The notes beneath the pieces were generated by a model. That model worked only from the letters and a program-made list of their open reading frames with translations. It had not been told where the DNA came from and did not search any database. A DNA stretch of 12,791 nt, from the NCBI GenBank assembly GCA_046289975.1, contig JBKBUQ010000081.1, forward strand, positions 1 through 12,791. The letters run 5' to 3'. Origin of the DNA: UBA2798 sp046289975. Its GTDB lineage: Bacteria > Bacteroidota > Bacteroidia > Flavobacteriales_D > UBA2798. Position numbers and translations under genes: made by a program. This document shows positions 1-6,870 of this stretch, in pieces; within the stretch, counting starts at the first letter, position 1, and every line of letters begins with the position of its first letter.

Positions 1-18
1 ACCTGTCATTAATCGTGT

Positions 19-1386
19 ATGGAAATGAATTCTTCTTTGATTGAAAAATATAATGTACCGGTACCACGCTATACCAGTTATCCTACAGTTCCCTATTGGG
101 AAAAGGAGGCTCCTGATACTGAACAATGGATTGGCTCCATTCATGATTCCTGGCACATGGTAAACAAGGGTAAAGGAATTAGCTTGTACATCCATTTACC
201 CTATTGCGAAAGTTTATGTACCTATTGTGGTTGCAACACACGAATTACAGTAAACCACAAAGTTGAAGAACCCTATATCCGAGCGGTTCTTGAAGAGTGG
301 GCCATGTACGAATCTGCCTTTCCAGAAACTGCTGTCATTGATGAAATCCACCTGGGAGGCGGAACACCAACCTTCTTCAGTCCTGAAAACCTTCGCCAAC
401 TAATTCTCGGTATCCAAGGTTCAGCTATCATCAGCAATAATGCTCATCTGAGTTTCGAAGCGCATCCTGCGAGCACTACCAAAGAGCATTTACAGGTTTT
501 ATACGATATGGGGTTTAGAAGACTTTCATTGGGAATTCAGGATTTCGATCCGCACGTTCAGGAAGTCATTAATCGCAAACAAAGCGAAGAACAGGTAATA
601 GAAGTAATGGATCAAGCACGTAAGATTGGTTATACCTCCATCAATTTTGATCTCATATACGGATTACCTTTTCAGACAAGCCATTCAATACAAAACACCG
701 TAGAAAAAGTAATCGCAATGCAACCGGATCGTATTGCGTTTTATGCCTATGCCCACGTACCATGGATGAAACCCGGTCAGCGAAGATATTCTGAAGCCGA
801 TTTGCCCAAGGAAGAAGAGAAACTTGCACTCTACGAAACAGGAAAAAAAATGCTCCTTAACGCCGGATACTTAGAAGTGGGAATGGATCATTTTGCACTT
901 GCCGATGATGAATTGATACATGCAGATAAAAGAGGTGAACTTCACAGAAATTTCATGGGATACACAACCACTCAAAGTAAAATTCTAATCGGACTTGGCG
1001 TTTCAGCAATAAGCGATTCCTGGTTTGGTTTTGCGCAAAACCATAAAGTGGTGGAAGACTATTTAAAAGCGATCGAAGAACGTCGACTACCAATAAACAA
1101 AGGACATATTCTCACTCCTACAGATCTTGTTATCCGCCAACATATCCTCAACATTATGTGCCGCAGTTCAACCTCCTGGGAAAAGGAAGAACTTCAATGC
1201 AAAGAATTGTATGAGGGTTTAAACAGAATGGATGAAGTAATCAATGATGGACTTGTGAAAGTGGATCCATTCCATCTTAAAGTCCCAGATAAAGGAAAAC
1301 CATTTCTTCGCAATATCTGTATGGCCTTAGATGCCCGGCTGCATGAAAAACAACCTGAAAGCAGGATTTTCAGTTCAGCGATTTAA
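19..1386 (+). CDS. hemN: Oxygen-independent coproporphyrinogen III oxidase (radical SAM)
   Basis: This enzyme carries out the oxygen-independent oxidative decarboxylation of coproporphyrinogen III to protoporphyrinogen IX in heme synthesis, in the cytoplasm. The 455-residue protein has the radical-SAM cluster motif CxxxCxxC at Cys63, Cys67 and Cys70, followed by Cys72, the CGCN arrangement of true HemN rather than of HemW-like proteins. A GGGTP motif lies at 113-117 and a HemN-type C-terminal domain at about 370-440. The length matches the family (about 455-460 residues), so the gene looks intact. Two in-frame ATGs lie at 19 and 25. The second gives MNSSLIEKYNVP, closer to the usual family N-terminus, and may be the real start. 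Only 18 bases upstream are visible, so the promoter cannot be judged. The stop codon lies inside a 17-bp tandem duplication. Identification is confident. Confidence 0.96.
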   Translation: MEMNSSLIEKYNVPVPRYTSYPTVPYWEKEAPDTEQWIGSIHDSWHMVNKGKGISLYIHLPYCESLCTYCGCNTRITVNHKVEEPYIRAVLEEWAMYESAFPETAVIDEIHLGGGTPTFFSPENLRQLILGIQGSAIISNNAHLSFEAHPASTTKEHLQVLYDMGFRRLSLGIQDFDPHVQEVINRKQSEEQVIEVMDQARKIGYTSINFDLIYGLPFQTSHSIQNTVEKVIAMQPDRIAFYAYAHVPWMKPGQRRYSEADLPKEEEKLALYETGKKMLLNAGYLEVGMDHFALADDELIHADKRGELHRNFMGYTTTQSKILIGLGVSAISDSWFGFAQNHKVVEDYLKAIEERRLPINKGHILTPTDLVIRQHILNIMCRSSTSWEKEELQCKELYEGLNRMDEVINDGLVKVDPFHLKVPDKGKPFLRNICMALDARLHEKQPESRIFSSAI

Positions 1387-1407
1387 AGTTTTCAGCGATT
1401 TAAAGTT
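1374..1407. repeat. Perfect 17-bp tandem duplication across the hemN stop
   Basis: The unit ttcagcgatttaaagtt occurs at 1374-1390 and again, identically and without spacer, at 1391-1407. The first copy contains the last codons and the TAA stop of hemN. The second lies in the 3' untranslated region, so the protein is unaffected. It looks like a recent replication-slippage duplication. Confidence 0.9.
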
Positions 1408-1413
1408 TAAAGC

Positions 1414-1443
1414 AAAAAAAATCCCGCAATACGGGATTTTTTT
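1414..1443. terminator. Bidirectional intrinsic terminator between hemN and the convergent gene
   Basis: A stem of atcccg (1421-1426) and cgggat (1432-1437) encloses the loop caata. It is flanked by seven A on the left and a T run (1437-1443) on the right, so the A/T flanks also pair. A hairpin plus U-tract is therefore made on either strand. This suits its place between two converging genes, hemN ending at 1386 and the small minus-strand gene ending at 1460. Confidence 0.9.
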
Positions 1444-1459
1444 ATTAATGTTTTAAGAA

Positions 1460-1846
1460 TTACATCTGCTTGGAAAGGAATTTGTTTAACTCAAGCTTCA
1501 CTTCCTTGAACAACCTTTCAAAAGTCTCCATTCTGTCGCGTTCCTTTGAATGATCGTTTACATATTTATGATCAGCAGCCGGATTATGAGCTACCTTATT
1601 CTCGATATACGTTTCGTGATCCTTAATTGAATGGCGCAACTCATCAAGTTCATTTTTCTGCACAATCAATTGATTTTGAAAATGCTCAACTTGTTTCAGC
1701 ACTTCCGTATCAGTATACTTTCCGGCAATCTCGGAAACCCTGTTTTGAAAAATCATCATCTCATCTTCATAAAATTTGAGATTTTCGAGCCATTGAGAAT
1801 GCTCTACGTGTAAATCATACGCTTTTTCTGTCTTTATTTTGTCCAT
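1460..1846 (-). CDS. Small histidine-rich helical (coiled-coil) protein, function unknown
   Basis: I do not recognise a named family. The 128-residue product is soluble, charged and predicted almost wholly helical, without signal peptide or membrane segment from this start. It carries eight histidines (13, 16, 55, 72, 77, 87, 93, 99) and many acidic residues. VEHxQ occurs twice, at about 14-18 and 53-57, each followed by an acidic heptad-like helix, so an internal duplication is possible. Glu/His pairs on antiparallel helices could bind metal, but that is inference. The reading frame is open upstream to an ATG at 1963, adding 39 residues with a hydrophobic stretch. I prefer 1846 because the charged helical sequence begins there and the upstream part is AT-rich non-coding-like DNA. 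The gene converges on hemN and shares its terminator. Its neighbours are hemN and a two-component system, so a stress or redox role is conceivable but unproven. Confidence 0.7.
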   Translation of the reverse strand: MDKIKTEKAYDLHVEHSQWLENLKFYEDEMMIFQNRVSEIAGKYTDTEVLKQVEHFQNQLIVQKNELDELRHSIKDHETYIENKVAHNPAADHKYVNDHSKERDRMETFERLFKEVKLELNKFLSKQM

Positions 1847-2035
1847 GTTAGGTGTGTTTTTTAAATTAAATACCGATTTAGATGCTGATAAACAATACAT
1901 ACCACTTATCAACAGATACAAAGTAAATCGAAACTTAAGAACACTGAAATGACCATCCACCATTAGAAAAACTGACTCTCGTCATTTTTTTCCTCCAAAA
2001 TTCCTCAACCTTTATAGGTTAATTCTAAATTTGAA
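1847..2035. other. Divergent intergenic region between the helical-protein gene and the kinase gene
   Basis: This AT-rich stretch of about 190 bases separates two divergent genes, so it should hold promoters for both. On the plus strand there is a TAAATTTG box at 2026-2033 and a small inverted repeat, aacct/aggtt (2007-2011 and 2016-2020, 4-base loop), just upstream, which could be an operator. On the minus strand the best -7-like match is TTACTTTG (complement of 1919-1926, one mismatch), about 70 bases before the start at 1846. No RNA gene was seen. Confidence 0.4.
2026..2033 (+). promoter_or_regulatory. Candidate Bacteroidetes -7 box (TAAATTTG) for the kinase-regulator operon
   Basis: TAAATTTG matches the Bacteroidetes -7 consensus TAnnTTTG exactly. 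It ends two bases before an ATG at 2036, so transcription from it would begin at or beyond that codon. This favours the next in-frame ATG at 2063 as the kinase start, with a leader of about 20 bases. No convincing TTG -33 element is found at the usual spacing, so the call is tentative. Confidence 0.4.
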
Positions 2036-2062
2036 ATGAGGAACCGAACGTATACCGGATCA

Positions 2063-3301
2063 ATGCAAAAGGATTTAGAGATGCTAGATTCCCTCTTTTT
2101 GAATGCAACTGAGGGGATTCTTGTTGTGAATGATAAAGGAAAAATCATCATGATCAACCCTTGTGCGCAACGAATGTTCGGTTATGCAGAAGAGGAGATT
2201 ATTGGACAGACCATTGAAAAATTAATTCCTTCGAGATTTCATTCAAAACATGTTGGTAACCGCGAGAAATTTACCAATGCCCCGCACTCTCGTCCGATGG
2301 GTAAAGGTCTTGAACTTTTCGCACAAACAAAAAATGGCAGGGAATTCCCTGTTGAAATCAGCTTAAGTCACTTTTCAACTTCTGATGGTCAGTTCGTTAT
2401 GAGTTTTGTCATTGACATCACCGAACGAAAACGGCAGGAGGCAGAACTTAAGTCAGCTTCAGAAAGGCTCATGCAAACATCCGAGGCTTTGGCTAAACTC
2501 AATACTGAATTGGAAAACAAGGTTCAGGAAAGAACAAAAGAATTGGAAAAAGCGAATAAAGATCTCAACGATTCCAAAAAAGAAGTTTTAAAAGCACTTG
2601 AAGTAGAGAAAGAACTTAATAATCTAAAATCGCGATTCGTAACAACTGCATCTCACGAGTTCAGAACCCCACTCGGAACTATTTTGTCTTCAGCATCGCT
2701 GATTGCCCGTTACGAAGGATCGGAAGAAACCGAAAAGCGGATGAAACATGTGGAGCGTATTCGTTCAGCAGTGGGCAATCTCACTGAGATTCTGAACGAT
2801 TTCCTATCTGTGGAAAAACTGGAAGAGGGAATTGTCAGAAACAATCCTGTTCAATTTGATCTAAACGATTTCGTTCTTTCCATCATAGAGGAACTTAAAA
2901 CCATTACGAAAAAAGGACAACAAATCGTATTTCATCATAACGGGAAAACAACTTCCGTTTTCCTCGACAATCAATTACTTCGTAATTCGTTGATCAACCT
3001 CATCAGTAATGCCATAAAATATTCTGATGAAGGAAAAGAAATTACTGTACAATCAACCATGAATGGAAATTCCATTCGAATTGAAATTACCGATCAAGGT
3101 ATTGGTATACCTCCTGAAGACCAACAACACATGTTCGGTCGTTTCTTCCGGGCAAAGAATGCCAACAACATTCAGGGCACCGGATTAGGATTAAATATTG
3201 TACGTAAATACATCGAGCTAATGGAAGGAAAAATCGGTTTTTCCAGTGAGCTTGGTGTCGGCACAACATTTTTTGTTGAGCTACCCTATTTGAAACCCTG
3301 A
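2063..3301 (+). CDS. Soluble PAS-domain sensor histidine kinase
   Basis: This is a cytoplasmic sensor kinase that should autophosphorylate and pass phosphate to the receiver protein encoded next to it. From the ATG at 2063 it is 412 residues: a PAS domain (about 5-125), a coiled-coil linker rich in E, K and L (about 126-190), a HisKA domain with SHEFRTP and phospho-acceptor His198, then a HATPase_c domain with N-box Asn316, the G1 motif DQGIGIP (Asp344) and the G2 motif GTGLGL (372-377). No membrane segment is present, so the signal is intracellular. PAS domains of this kind can bind small ligands or heme; His63 sits in an LIPxxxxxKH stretch comparable to the heme-ligand region of FixL as I recall it. 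An ATG at 2036 would add nine residues but nearly abuts a promoter-like box. The gene is 5 bases upstream of the regulator, forming an operon. Kinase identity is certain; the signal is unknown. Confidence 0.93.
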   Translation: MQKDLEMLDSLFLNATEGILVVNDKGKIIMINPCAQRMFGYAEEEIIGQTIEKLIPSRFHSKHVGNREKFTNAPHSRPMGKGLELFAQTKNGREFPVEISLSHFSTSDGQFVMSFVIDITERKRQEAELKSASERLMQTSEALAKLNTELENKVQERTKELEKANKDLNDSKKEVLKALEVEKELNNLKSRFVTTASHEFRTPLGTILSSASLIARYEGSEETEKRMKHVERIRSAVGNLTEILNDFLSVEKLEEGIVRNNPVQFDLNDFVLSIIEELKTITKKGQQIVFHHNGKTTSVFLDNQLLRNSLINLISNAIKYSDEGKEITVQSTMNGNSIRIEITDQGIGIPPEDQQHMFGRFFRAKNANNIQGTGLGLNIVRKYIELMEGKIGFSSELGVGTTFFVELPYLKP

Positions 3302-3306
3302 AAACA

Positions 3307-4377
3307 ATGAATACCAAAAAAATCCTTCTTATTGAAGACAATCCGGAAATGCGGGAGAACACCGCTGAAATTTTAGAACTGGCAAAGTACAATGTAGTTA
3401 CAGCACCCAATGGAAAAGAAGGTGTGAAACTTGCAAAAAGCGAAAGTCCTGATCTGATCATTTGTGATATTATGATGCCCGAATTGGACGGCTACGGTGT
3501 ATTGCATATGCTCGGAAAAGAAAACGAAACGGCCTCCATTCCCTTTATTTTCCTCACCGCAAAAAGCGAAAAATCTGATTTACGCAAAGGTATGGGGATG
3601 GGTGCGGATGACTACCTCACCAAGCCGTTCGACGACATGGAATTGCTTACAGCGGTAGAAACACGGATTCAGAAATCAGACCGGATAAAAGCATCTTTTT
3701 CCAAGGATCTAAGTGGTTTGAATGAGTTCTACCAGGAAGCACGAAGTCTTGACGATCTGAAACGATTATCCGAAAACAGAAAAATTAAATCCTTCCGCAA
3801 AAAAGAAACCATTTACAGCGAAGGTGCTTTTCCAAACAGCATTTTCTTTCTTGCAAGTGGCAAAATAAAAACTGCACTCAACAACGACGATGGTAAAGAA
3901 TTAATCGGCGGATTGTACAATCAAGGTGAATTTTTCGGTTACCTGGCATTACTCGAGGAACAACCTTATGCCGATTCAGCTGTTGCATTGGAAGATTCTG
4001 AAGTAGTAATCATTCCCAAAGAGGACTTTTTTACCATGCTTCACTCCAACCGCGAAGTGGCAGCCCGTTTTATCCGGATGCTCTCAGACAACATCCGCGA
4101 AAGGGAAGAACGCCTCCTCAAACTTGCCTACAATTCCGTCCGCAAGCGTGTGGCCGAGGCCTTATTGCTACTTGAACAGCGCTATACGGAAAGCCGCAAT
4201 GAAAAAGGCGATTTTTCTATGGCAATTTCCCGCGACGACCTCGCTAATATCGTAGGAACTGCCTCTGAAACAGTTATTCGTACGCTCTCTGATTTTAAGG
4301 AAGAAGCTCTGATTGAGATCAAAGGAAGCCGTATTACCCTGCTCAACCAGGATAAGCTGCAACGGATGAAAAACTAA
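3307..4377 (+). CDS. Response regulator: receiver fused to Crp/FNR-type DNA-binding module
   Basis: This is a transcription factor probably phosphorylated by the preceding kinase. The 356-residue protein has a receiver domain (about 4-122) with the acidic pair Glu10/Asp11, phospho-acceptor Asp54, Thr84 and Lys106, all expected residues. A linker (125-150) leads to a cNMP-binding-like beta-barrel (about 155-245), a long dimerisation helix (about 247-275) and a Crp-type winged helix-turn-helix (about 278-345). The recognition region SRDDLANIVGTASETVIRTL (308-327) closely follows the Crp/FNR pattern. The barrel keeps GE at 207-208, but where CRP has the phosphate-contacting Arg-Ser it reads PYADSAVA (220-227), so cyclic-nucleotide binding is doubtful. 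The FNR cysteine ligands are absent; Cys53, beside Asp54, is the only cysteine. Phosphorylation may thus replace ligand control. A 5-base gap from the kinase implies cotranscription. Targets are unknown; nearby hemN is a candidate. Confidence 0.93.
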   Translation: MNTKKILLIEDNPEMRENTAEILELAKYNVVTAPNGKEGVKLAKSESPDLIICDIMMPELDGYGVLHMLGKENETASIPFIFLTAKSEKSDLRKGMGMGADDYLTKPFDDMELLTAVETRIQKSDRIKASFSKDLSGLNEFYQEARSLDDLKRLSENRKIKSFRKKETIYSEGAFPNSIFFLASGKIKTALNNDDGKELIGGLYNQGEFFGYLALLEEQPYADSAVALEDSEVVIIPKEDFFTMLHSNREVAARFIRMLSDNIREREERLLKLAYNSVRKRVAEALLLLEQRYTESRNEKGDFSMAISRDDLANIVGTASETVIRTLSDFKEEALIEIKGSRITLLNQDKLQRMKN

Positions 4378-4400
4378 ACTGTTACGCGTCATTTTTTTGC

Positions 4401-4408
4401 TATGTTTG
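4401..4408 (+). promoter_or_regulatory. Candidate -7 box (TATGTTTG) for the protease operon
   Basis: TATGTTTG matches TAnnTTTG exactly and lies 16 bases before the protease ATG at 4425, predicting a leader of only about 10 bases. No clear TTG -33 motif is seen at the right distance. It sits in the 47-base gap after the response-regulator gene, suggesting the protease operon has its own start. A short T run (4392-4398) precedes it, but no good terminator hairpin is visible there. Confidence 0.45.
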
Positions 4409-4410
4409 TA

Positions 4411-4424
4411 GGGACAGCCGTCCC
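4411..4424 (+). promoter_or_regulatory. Short inverted repeat abutting the protease start codon
   Basis: gggac (4411-4415) and gtccc (4420-4424) form a perfect 5-bp stem around the loop agcc, ending immediately before the ATG at 4425. As RNA it would fold directly against the initiation codon if transcription begins at its left end. As DNA it could be a small operator overlapping the start site. It may also be chance. Confidence 0.35.
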
Positions 4425-6119
4425 ATGACCAGACTACTTTCGTCGCTATTCCTCCTTTTGCTGCCGTTTATATCGGTTGCACAGGAAAAATTCTGGGTAT
4501 TCTTCACCGACAAAAACGGAGTTGATTTTGATCCCTATACTTTTTTCGATCAAAAGGCAATTGAACGCCGACTTATTCACGGGGTCGATTTGTGTGATGA
4601 ATCCGATTTCCCGGTAAATATCGATTATCTTACTGCAGTTGGTGAAATGTGTGATTCCCTAAGTTTTTCATCACGTTGGTTCAATGCTGTTGCGGTTTAT
4701 GGAAATGAAAGCCAAATGGAATTGATTCGCCAACTTCCCTTTGTGCAGAGCGTAGAAGCAATGGATTGGTATATCAGCAATGTTACGGAACGGAGAAGAA
4801 TTGATCTTTCTGATTTCAATACCGGTCAGGTTGCGCTGGTAAAAGGACAAGTTTCCCGAATGCAAGCCGATAAGTTTACCGCTGCCAAAATTGATGGAAA
4901 AGGAATCCGTATTTGTGTAATCGATGCAGGATTTGCCGGTTTCACAACCTGTGAAGCACTGCGTCACACTTACAACCGCGATTATGTAAAAGACACCTAC
5001 GATTTTACCCGCAGAGATAAAAGTGTGTACCATGGCCACTCACACGGAACAATGGTGGTAAGTTGTATTGCAGGAAAAGTGGACTCTATACAACTGGGAT
5101 TAGCTCCTTATGCTGAATTTTTGTTAGCACGAACAGAAAAAGCATTCTCCGATAAATTGCGAGAAGAAGAAAACTGGCTTGCAGCTGTAGAATGGGCAGA
5201 TAAAAACGGAGCACAGATCATTAATTCTTCATTAGGATACACTTCATCACGTTATTTTCGCTCTCAGATGAATGGTAAAGCCGGTTTGATTTCCAGAGCA
5301 GCTACCATTGCAGCGCACAAAGGCATATTGGTGGTCAGTTCAGCAGGAAACGAGGGCGACGGTGCATGGAAAATTGTAGCTTCACCTGGTGATGCTGATT
5401 CCATTCTCACTGTTGGAGGAATAAATCCATGGACAGGTTTACATGCCACCTGGAGTTCATACGGCCCATCAACAGATCATCGATTGAAACCTAATGTCTC
5501 CGCATTTGGACACGCAATTGTAGGACATGGGCAAGGTTATGCAGAACAAGTGGGAACATCTTTCGCTTCACCTCTTGTGGCGGGTTTCGCTGCCTGCGTT
5601 TTTCAGATGCATCCTGACTGGAAAAACATGAAAGTCCTTTCTGAAATTGAATCCAGTTCCGATCTTTTTCCTTACTATGATTATGCGCACGGCTACGGAG
5701 TTCCACAGGCAGGATACTTTACAGATAGTGTTTCTACCGATACGATCCCGACTTTTACCATTGTGGAAAAGGAAGGGAAATTTTCCGTACAAATCGACTC
5801 CTCACATTATTCGCTTGCGGAACCCATTCAAGGCACTTATCACAGAGGTATGCCCGGAGAATCAAAATACGAAATGGAATCCGACTGGAAACAACATCAT
5901 ATTCCGGATCAGGAACTATCATCATCCAGTTCGTACGTTTACACACAGGTACCGGATTATGTATTCTATCATATAGAAAATCGTGACGGATATGTGAAAC
6001 AATATTTTGTGATATCGGTCCACCAGACAGAAGTACTTGAATTTTTACGTTCAGATTTCACCAAAGGAGAAAAATTGAGAATCTGGTACAAAGGTTTTAT
6101 GAAAACGATCGAATTCTGA
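4425..6119 (+). CDS. Secreted subtilisin-like serine protease (peptidase family S8)
   Basis: This is an exported endopeptidase of 564 residues. A signal peptide occupies about 1-19 (hydrophobic LLSSLFLLLLPFISVA, cleavage before QEKFW). Residues about 20-115 form an N-terminal prodomain-like region beginning WVFFTDKNG, of the kind common in Bacteroidetes S8 proteases. The catalytic domain covers about 155-430: Asp167 in VIDAGF, His207 in HGTMV, oxyanion Asn309 in SSAGNE and nucleophile Ser379 in GTSFASP. All catalytic residues are present, so activity is expected. The remaining 130 residues are beta-rich and of unclear function. I do not see a convincing type IX secretion sorting domain at the C-terminus, so the final destination (periplasm, surface or medium) is open. 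The stop is followed three bases later by the next gene, which is also exported. Family assignment is certain; the substrate is unknown. Confidence 0.95.
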   Translation: MTRLLSSLFLLLLPFISVAQEKFWVFFTDKNGVDFDPYTFFDQKAIERRLIHGVDLCDESDFPVNIDYLTAVGEMCDSLSFSSRWFNAVAVYGNESQMELIRQLPFVQSVEAMDWYISNVTERRRIDLSDFNTGQVALVKGQVSRMQADKFTAAKIDGKGIRICVIDAGFAGFTTCEALRHTYNRDYVKDTYDFTRRDKSVYHGHSHGTMVVSCIAGKVDSIQLGLAPYAEFLLARTEKAFSDKLREEENWLAAVEWADKNGAQIINSSLGYTSSRYFRSQMNGKAGLISRAATIAAHKGILVVSSAGNEGDGAWKIVASPGDADSILTVGGINPWTGLHATWSSYGPSTDHRLKPNVSAFGHAIVGHGQGYAEQVGTSFASPLVAGFAACVFQMHPDWKNMKVLSEIESSSDLFPYYDYAHGYGVPQAGYFTDSVSTDTIPTFTIVEKEGKFSVQIDSSHYSLAEPIQGTYHRGMPGESKYEMESDWKQHHIPDQELSSSSSYVYTQVPDYVFYHIENRDGYVKQYFVISVHQTEVLEFLRSDFTKGEKLRIWYKGFMKTIEF

Positions 6120-6122
6120 TTT

Positions 6123-6860
6123 ATGAAAATACGAGCGATCCTATTCCTAGCAGTTTTGATTCCAATTTATTCATTCGGACAAAACATTATTATTAAGCAA
6201 GACGTACTTGCCGACCAAGAAGAAAGCAATTACGGTCCAAATAAAAAGTTCTACAAATCGACATTTACAGGACTTGGACTTCTTTTTGGAAAACCAGATG
6301 TTACTGGTTCTGCAATCAACGGTTATAAAAGTTTCTTTTATGAATCCGGCAGTCGAAAAAAGCGACAAATGGGAAGCTTTTTTGCGATTGGACGCGATCT
6401 TAGTCTCAACTTCAGAAGTTTCAGTATAAAGCAAAACGACAGTAAAACGTTTGGAGGAATTGCTCAACATAAAGCAGAACGTCTCTTTAATATAAATGGG
6501 AATTTACTGATCTATACCCGATACAACTTTAAACCTAAACGCGGCAATCAACTTGGAAAATACCTCGATTTGGCCGGGTATGTTGAATACGCAATGATTA
6601 CCCGACATGTAGTCACGGACAAACTTGATGAAGCATTAGGTGGGAACACAATCAAATCCTATTACCGAGGACTACCCTATCTCAATAAATGGAATTACGG
6701 TGTAACCGCACGATTAGGATTCCGTCATATGCTTCTTTTTTGTCAGTACCGTTTTTCCGATATGTTTAATCGCAGCACACAATTCCCCTATCAGGAGCTT
6801 CCACGTTTCTGTGCCGGCATTTGTTTTGATGTTCCTGACGAATTTTCGCGCGACCGTTAA
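6123..6860 (+). CDS. Exported hypothetical protein, probable outer-membrane beta-barrel
   Basis: I do not recognise a named family. The 245-residue protein starts with a clear signal peptide (hydrophobic stretch ILFLAVLIPIYSFG, cleavage before QNIII near residue 19-20). The mature part has many alternating aromatic/hydrophobic stretches that look like amphipathic beta strands, for example around 90-98, 130-136, 148-160 and 192-208, the last reading YGVTARLGFRHMLLFCQYRF. The C-terminal part is beta-like and ends in a charged tail. This fits a small outer-membrane barrel, but no motif proves it. Two cysteines (about 231 and 235) lie near the end, in CAGIC. It follows the S8 protease gene by three bases and precedes the LpxD-like gene by ten, so it is almost certainly cotranscribed. 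The protease could process or be anchored by it, which is speculation. Confidence 0.8.
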   Translation: MKIRAILFLAVLIPIYSFGQNIIIKQDVLADQEESNYGPNKKFYKSTFTGLGLLFGKPDVTGSAINGYKSFFYESGSRKKRQMGSFFAIGRDLSLNFRSFSIKQNDSKTFGGIAQHKAERLFNINGNLLIYTRYNFKPKRGNQLGKYLDLAGYVEYAMITRHVVTDKLDEALGGNTIKSYYRGLPYLNKWNYGVTARLGFRHMLLFCQYRFSDMFNRSTQFPYQELPRFCAGICFDVPDEFSRDR

Positions 6861-6870
6861 TCTTGTTTCC

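Noticed and set aside
1847..1963. N-terminal extension of the small helical protein containing a hydrophobic, signal-peptide-like stretch
   Set aside because: It is in frame, but lies in AT-rich DNA that should hold two divergent promoters, and the charged helical body begins cleanly at ATG 1846. A homologue alignment showing conserved residues before 1846 would reverse this.
3087..3461. Open frame of 124 codons on the minus strand across the kinase-regulator junction
   Set aside because: It is antisense to two well-supported genes and its translation has no recognisable domain or helix/strand regularity.
4378..4400. T run with an ACGCGT palindrome after the response-regulator gene as a terminator
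   Set aside because: The palindrome is only 6 bases with no loop, so no stable hairpin precedes the T run. Readthrough into the protease operon remains possible.
5647..5976. Open frame of 109 codons on the plus strand inside the protease gene
   Set aside because: It lies in another frame of an intact S8 protease and its sequence (many Arg, Pro, Ile) looks like out-of-frame translation.
6811..6870. Twenty-residue extension of the LpxD-like protein
   Set aside because: It overlaps the end of the preceding exported-protein gene, and the domain begins normally at ATG 6871.
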